A stretch of 50,533 bases of DNA from contig NZ_AYZI01000010.1 of assembly GCF_001436645.1 (NCBI RefSeq), positions 1 to 50,533 of the forward strand. Reading direction: 5' to 3'. The notes under the pieces are model-generated. The model was not told the origin of the DNA and ran no database searches. It worked only from the letters and a program-made list of their open reading frames with translations. Shown here piece after piece: positions 46,918-50,533 of the stretch (positions are counted from its first letter, which is position 1; the number at the start of each line of letters is the position of its first letter). Position numbers and translations under genes: made by a program. This DNA comes from Fructilactobacillus florum DSM 22689 = JCM 16035. GTDB lineage: Bacteria > Bacillota > Bacilli > Lactobacillales > Lactobacillaceae.

Positions 46918-47073
46918 CTATTTAATTTTATTGGTTATTAAAACAATTATTAATGTAAAAATTGAAGAAACTAAACGAATTAAATCATTACCATATAACC
47001 ATCCAATAATAATTATAAGTATTTCTAGTGCATATAAAACCAACGATTTTTCACAATTTTTTATTTTTTCCAT
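46918..47073 (-). CDS. Possible small membrane protein
   Basis: A 51-residue frame with a short charged N terminus (MEKIKNCEKS) followed by hydrophobic segments at about residues 11-27 and 31-47, ending NKIK. It is membrane-protein-like. The ATG directly follows the U-tract of a terminator and has no ribosome binding site. A longer frame from a GTG at 47115 would run through the hairpin. I do not recognise it; it may be a remnant. Confidence 0.3.
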   Translation of the reverse strand: MEKIKNCEKSLVLYALEILIIIIGWLYGNDLIRLVSSIFTLIIVLITNKIK

Positions 47074-47109
47074 AAAAAAAAGAACCCATCTAAATAAACA
47101 GATGAGCTC
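47074..47109 (-). terminator. Terminator of the Panacea/membrane-protein operon
   Basis: A 10-bp stem with two wobble pairs (47082-47091 with 47100-47109) and an eight-base loop is followed on the minus strand by eight U residues. It lies 52 bases after the membrane-protein gene. Confidence 0.75.
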
Positions 47110-47161
47110 ATTCACACAACATCGTCCATAAAATACTTATAACTCTCAAATTTATTTATAT

Positions 47162-47851
47162 TTATTGCGTACATATCAAGAATATTCCCATCCCTATAAA
47201 AATAATAGGTATGAAGATTGCTAAAATTGTAAACCACTTACTGAATGTATAAATATTATCAGCTTTTATAAGTTTATTTATTCCAACAAATAGAGTTACT
47301 GCTACACCATAAATAAGCAAAAAAGATATTCCAGAACATACCAATAAAAATCCAATATGTGGAGTTTTATCATTTAACCCGCTAAACATACCACTTATTG
47401 ATGTAATTCCACCAAATGCTGCAAAAGATATAGCTGTAAAAACACCTAAAACAGTAATTAAATCAGTATAAATACTATCTTTTATCTTAGATATTTTCTT
47501 TGAATTCTTTTTTATCTTTTCAAGCTCTTTTTCTGCTTTGCTGGTTTTTTTAACAATAAATTCATTTTGAATTTTTGACAATTCTAGATGCCTAATAGTT
47601 GAATAAATTAAATTATCTGTATTTCTATTACGTACCAAATCTAAAGATTCCTTAGCAGAACTAATTAGTCTAGATAAATCGTTCTCTTCACAATAAAATA
47701 CTTTTTTAGATATCATTTCATAAGGAACATGGATATTTCTTTCATTCATAGTTTCTAAGATATTACTAAATTCTTTAACTTGTTTTTCATTGAGTGGTTC
47801 ACCATAAAATAATAAATCACAAAACCTTTTTTTAATATCATTGTTATTCAT
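47162..47851 (-). CDS. Membrane protein of unknown family, partner of the Panacea protein
   Basis: I do not recognise the family. The 229-residue protein has a hydrophilic helical N-terminal half, a lysine-rich likely coiled coil (about 95-125, SKAEKELEKIKKNSKKI) and three transmembrane helices at about 131-155, 166-190 and 205-227. It starts six bases after the Panacea gene stop, with its GGGAG site inside that gene, so the two are co-transcribed. Panacea proteins are known antitoxins for many unrelated toxins, including membrane-acting ones, so a toxin or phage-defence effector role is inferred. Base composition is AT-rich, unlike the core. Confidence 0.75.
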   Translation of the reverse strand: MNNNDIKKRFCDLLFYGEPLNEKQVKEFSNILETMNERNIHVPYEMISKKVFYCEENDLSRLISSAKESLDLVRNRNTDNLIYSTIRHLELSKIQNEFIVKKTSKAEKELEKIKKNSKKISKIKDSIYTDLITVLGVFTAISFAAFGGITSISGMFSGLNDKTPHIGFLLVCSGISFLLIYGVAVTLFVGINKLIKADNIYTFSKWFTILAIFIPIIFIGMGIFLICTQ

Positions 47852-47857
47852 GGATAA

Positions 47858-48355
47858 TTATTTCTCCCAAAATCTATTTTTAGGATTCTCAAAGTACTTA
47901 AGTGTTAAATCATTATCGTAATTATAATTAAGCTTATCTTTCCATTGTGGCTCTTCATGTGTTTTTTCCACTAAAAAAAATGGATTTTCATCAATAAATG
48001 AATCTATATTGTCATTAATGAATCTTTTATCTTCTTCGTTGAGTTCAAAAAAATCATTATCATAAGGTTCATCCTTGTATTCTCCATTTATCAGTTCTCG
48101 ATTTTTTATATGTCGTTTAGGTTTCTTAATCTCCTGAGATCCATTAGATGAATATTCGCTATAGACTTCATGAATTACCGGACCATAATCCCATTTTTCA
48201 AAATTATCATCATCAATTAAAGGATTTTTATATTCTAATAAATGAATTACATTCAAAAAATACATAATTTTTTGCAACTTCAAATTCGATACAGGCTTTT
48301 GTTTTGACATAGCAGTAGTTATAACATAATCAGAAACACCTAAAGATTTAGCCAT
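47858..48355 (-). CDS. Panacea (SocA/DUF4065) domain antitoxin-like protein
   Basis: The region from about residue 23 to 68 carries the Panacea pattern: SNLKLQKIMYF, then NPLIDDDNFEKWDYGPVIHE and VYSEY. This domain is found in SocA and in PanA antitoxins, which neutralise diverse toxins encoded next to them. The C-terminal part is acidic and ends with an aromatic-rich tail. The ATG at 48355 (165 residues) has AGGAG nine bases upstream. The ATG at 48364 touches that site and is rejected. First gene of a two-gene operon. Confidence 0.82.
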   Translation of the reverse strand: MAKSLGVSDYVITTAMSKQKPVSNLKLQKIMYFLNVIHLLEYKNPLIDDDNFEKWDYGPVIHEVYSEYSSNGSQEIKKPKRHIKNRELINGEYKDEPYDNDFFELNEEDKRFINDNIDSFIDENPFFLVEKTHEEPQWKDKLNYNYDNDLTLKYFENPKNRFWEK

Positions 48356-48376
48356 AATAATCATCTCCTAAACAGA

Positions 48377-48395
48377 GTATATCAATTGTAATACG
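48377..48395 (-). promoter_or_regulatory. Promoter and overlapping dyad upstream of the Panacea gene
   Basis: The minus strand has an extended -10, TGA TATACT (48377-48385). Overlapping it, 48378-48395 is an imperfect 18-bp palindrome centred on CAATTG with outer arms GTAT/ATAC (14 of 18 positions symmetric). It is a candidate operator for self-repression; the regulator is unknown. Confidence 0.45.
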
Positions 48396-48476
48396 TTTTT
48401 AATAGAGTCAAATTTCAATGAATGTATACAAATTATTCAATAAATACGTTCCATTTTTTTAAAAATCGTAAACTTT

Positions 48477-48641
48477 TTACCCTGTCTTAATCAAACACGG
48501 TTTCATATCACTATTTATAGATCGGTTAAGTTGAAAAATTGATTCATTAATTGACTTAATTAATTTAACTTGACTTATATCACTATCTGTAAGCTTGGTT
48601 TTAATTCGGCGAGTTAATTTATGAACCTGCTTTTGAGTTAT
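48477..48641 (-). pseudogene. Start-less coding-like remnant
   Basis: A 54-codon stop-free frame encodes a protein-like hydrophilic peptide (KQVHKLTRRIKTKLTDSD, then INESIFQLNRSI) ending at TAA 48477. No ATG, GTG or TTG with a ribosome binding site lies at its 5' end. An extended -10 (TGG TATAAT) sits immediately upstream, near 48645. Probably the 3' part of a lost gene; the family is not recognised. Confidence 0.35.
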
Positions 48642-49001
48642 TTATTATACCAATTTAGATTCTTCTCTTGTGATTTACTGATTAATTATCAACCGTTTAT
48701 AGTAATTAATTTAAAATGAGTGGGATGAATTTAATGAAGATCGTTGACCGAATAAAGCAAACAGCTAATTCTCAATGCATATAAAATTTACAAACCTTTG
48801 CCTAAAAAGCAGAAATTGGCATAAATAACATTTAATCATGGAATAGAAAAACTCCTAGTATTTAGAAGCTTGTCGAAAGTTTCTAAATACTAGGGATATC
48901 TACAGATTATTTATGGTATGGTAATAAAAAGTCCAAAAATGTAATTTCGTATGATTCATCAGCCATGATAGAAGTACTCATCGTTTGTGAAATAGCATGC
49001 T
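48642..49001. other. AT-rich intergenic region
   Basis: No convincing gene. A 22-codon frame beginning at an ATG near 48716 lacks a clear ribosome binding site. The only distinct structure is the inverted repeat at 48854-48894. Confidence 0.5.
48854..48894. repeat. 14-bp perfect inverted repeat
   Basis: CCTAGTATTTAGAA (48854-48867) and its exact complement (48881-48894) are separated by 13 bases. There is no U-tract on either side, so it is not a standard terminator. It could be a recombination or element-end site, or a regulatory hairpin in front of the plus-strand genes. Confidence 0.6.
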
Positions 49002-49520
49002 GTGAACGACAGCAATGGCTATGCAACATTTAAACTCCCCCCCAAAAACGAATATGGAAAATTCTATCATATAATATTAATATATACGATTGTTATAATT
49101 TTATTTTTAATTGTAATGTTTCTAGCTAGTCCTAAAAAATCTAATCGAAAAAAAGACATTGGTTACTCTGTAAAAGTAACTAATATTACATGTTCAAAAG
49201 ATGGTTGGAAATTTTCTGGAAGAACAAAAGCTACTGATGGTAACTTGATTGCTAATATTTCAAGCAATGATGATCCAACTAATCTGATATTAGATTTCCA
49301 AGATTCTACAAAGTCTATAAAAATTTAATTACAATAATTTTTCTAATATATCTATTTCTTATGAAATTGAATTATTTGATCAATACGGAAATTCGTGCAT
49401 GTTACATGTTGCTAATTTTGATTTAAGAAAACAAGTCCTAGACAATTTAAATATATTAATAAAAATGACCTTAAATCAATTCCATTTGGAAACTACACAG
49501 TATTTAAATTAAAAAATTAA
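49002..49520 (+). pseudogene. Membrane-anchored protein gene with two compensating frameshifts
   Basis: The first frame (108 codons from a GTG, no ribosome binding site) has one transmembrane helix (about residues 23-43) and an outside domain with GWKFSGRTKATDG. It breaks at an A5 run (49319-49323), continues in another frame (YEIELFDQYGNSCMLHVANF), and breaks again at an A5 run (49461-49465). It then finishes with SIPFGNYTVFKLKN and a stop at 49518. Correcting the shifts (one base too many, one too few) gives about 172 residues. The 5' end may also be missing. Family not recognised. Confidence 0.55.
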
Positions 49521-49535
49521 ATAAGAGGGAGTTTA

Positions 49536-50346
49536 ATGAATAATAATAATAATAATATATTACCAACAGATTCAATAAATAAACTATTTGGTCCTTCTTG
49601 TGAAGCAGTTGGGCAAGCGGTCGGTGCCATCTTCAATTTTACTTTTAGCAGATTAATCAAATATAATATTATCAAAAAATCTGAATTAGATGATTTGGCT
49701 AATGGTGTTGCTGAAAATGCACATAAAATACCTGAAAATAATTTAGATGATTCAAAGATTGAACAAATTTTAAATATAATTGAAAAATCTAAATATTCAA
49801 TTTCTAATGCTGAATTGCGAGAATTATATAAAAATATTATTGTTAATTCTTTAGACAATAGAAAAAACAGAAAGATTACTAATTATTTTGCAACAATAAT
49901 TAGTAATCTTTCTCCAGAATCCGTAATTTTTTTGAATGGAATGGTAAAAATAGGCGCAGGTTCTTTGCCAATAATAAAAGCAAACGCGCTTAAAGAACCA
50001 TCTGATATTAAAAATCAGTTTAATCCGGCTTATAAACAAGTAACTTTTGGTGATACAGGAATTTTTAATAAAGCAGAAAAAGATGGAAAAGTATTTTTCA
50101 AGTTGAAAAAACGTTTAGAAATTTCAGAACATTTGAAAATATTAGAGTCCCTTGGAATTGTTGAAATACTTTATGATAGACAAATAAAACATCCAAGTTG
50201 GGGGCAATGCATATGAAGATTTGTCTAATCAATTAAAGGAGACAGAGACTCTTAAAAAATACAAAAAAAATAATTTAGAAATTAAATATGGAGTAATTTC
50301 CTTAACCGCTTTGGGCATATCATTTATGGAAGTTGTTTCTTACTGA
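49536..50346 (+). pseudogene. DUF4393 (Abi-alpha-like) protein gene, frameshifted
   Basis: Residues 1-226 read from an ATG with GAGGGAG upstream. The core ELRELYKNIIVNSLDN, followed by SNLSPESV (residues 93-130), resembles the DUF4393/Abi-alpha family, which has been linked to abortive phage infection. The frame ends at 50216 just after a G5 run. Reading with four G residues continues in a protein-like frame (AYEDLSNQLKETETLKKY, then VISLTALGISFMEVV) to TGA at 50344, giving 269 residues. The gene is thus frameshifted, or the base call is wrong. It directly follows the decayed membrane-protein gene. Confidence 0.65.
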
Positions 50347-50533
50347 TTTTTTAAGTTATACTTTTTATCAAAACTGTTTTCTGTTTCTGATATAAATTTA
50401 GTCATAAATTCTGAATTAATTTTAACTGGAAAAATAGTAATTAACCTATTAACAACTATTGTAATTAGCATGGCAGACATTATCAAAAAGTATAGTAAAT
50501 ATCAGGAGCCTAAAACTGAATCATCAAAACGAA
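50347..50533 (+). pseudogene. Open coding-like stretch running off the window end
   Basis: After the TGA of the DUF4393 gene the same frame stays open to the window edge. It includes a hydrophobic segment (GKIVINLLTTIVISMADII) and a hydrophilic end. No start codon with a ribosome binding site is seen. It may be a C-terminal membrane part of the DUF4393 protein cut off by a nonsense change, or a separate partial gene. Confidence 0.35.

Noticed and set aside
46931-47131. Open frame on the plus strand rich in Ile and Lys
   Set aside because: It is antisense to the small membrane frame and a terminator, with no ribosome binding site.
48716-48784. 22-codon peptide frame on the plus strand
   Set aside because: No clear ribosome binding site, promoter or recognisable peptide pattern.

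Overview
The window looks like a chromosomal segment of a low-GC Gram-positive bacterium of the family Lactobacillaceae. The evidence is gene content and order: lysS-dusB-hslO-ftsH-hpt-tilS, mfd-pth, rpoE (RNA polymerase delta), Veg, a B. subtilis-type PurR, a class II HMG-CoA reductase (mevalonate pathway) beside an 'IpaB/EvcA family' protein, HelD, and strong AGGAGG-type ribosome binding sites. The genus cannot be fixed from sequence alone.

Layout. Positions 1-46,500 are dense housekeeping sequence, mostly on the minus strand. 1-184 holds the lysS terminator and an outward-facing strong promoter, probably the start of an rRNA operon. 185-13,159 carries lysS, dusB, hslO, ftsH, hpt, tilS, an S1-domain protein, divIC, rqcP, mfd and pth (translation, ribosome rescue, proteostasis, purine salvage, division). 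13,274-18,179 carries a mazF toxin with an unusually short antitoxin, alr, cshA and murF. 18,234-20,909 has an unrecognised protein, then a plus-strand phosphatase/MFS pair. 20,967-25,492 carries rpmE2, murA, pyrG, rpoE and a DUF1934 gene. 25,584-27,777 (plus) has an HD hydrolase and a HAD phosphatase. 27,855-31,132 is purR-glmU-prs with a PurBox upstream. 31,286-33,068 has a metal ABC transporter and veg; 33,129-37,391 is metG-tatD-rnmV-rsmA. 37,669-43,444 is trpS-ppx-mvaA-(IpaB/EvcA-like)-sir2-DUF72, led by a compact tryptophan T-box. helD (plus) and mscL close the core.

From about 46,500 to the end the DNA becomes visibly AT-richer and gene-poor, with decayed genes. It holds one intact two-gene operon: a Panacea (SocA/DUF4065) antitoxin-like protein followed by a three-helix membrane protein of unknown family. 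Beside it are a frameshifted DUF4393 (Abi-alpha-like) gene, another frameshifted membrane-anchored protein gene, two start-less coding remnants and a 14-bp perfect inverted repeat. I read this as a degraded accessory or defence island. The Panacea/membrane-protein pair is the best candidate for an undescribed system.

Several start codons were moved from the longest open frame to an internal ATG, GTG or TTG that has a Shine-Dalgarno sequence. No CRISPR array, tRNA or complete insertion sequence was seen.
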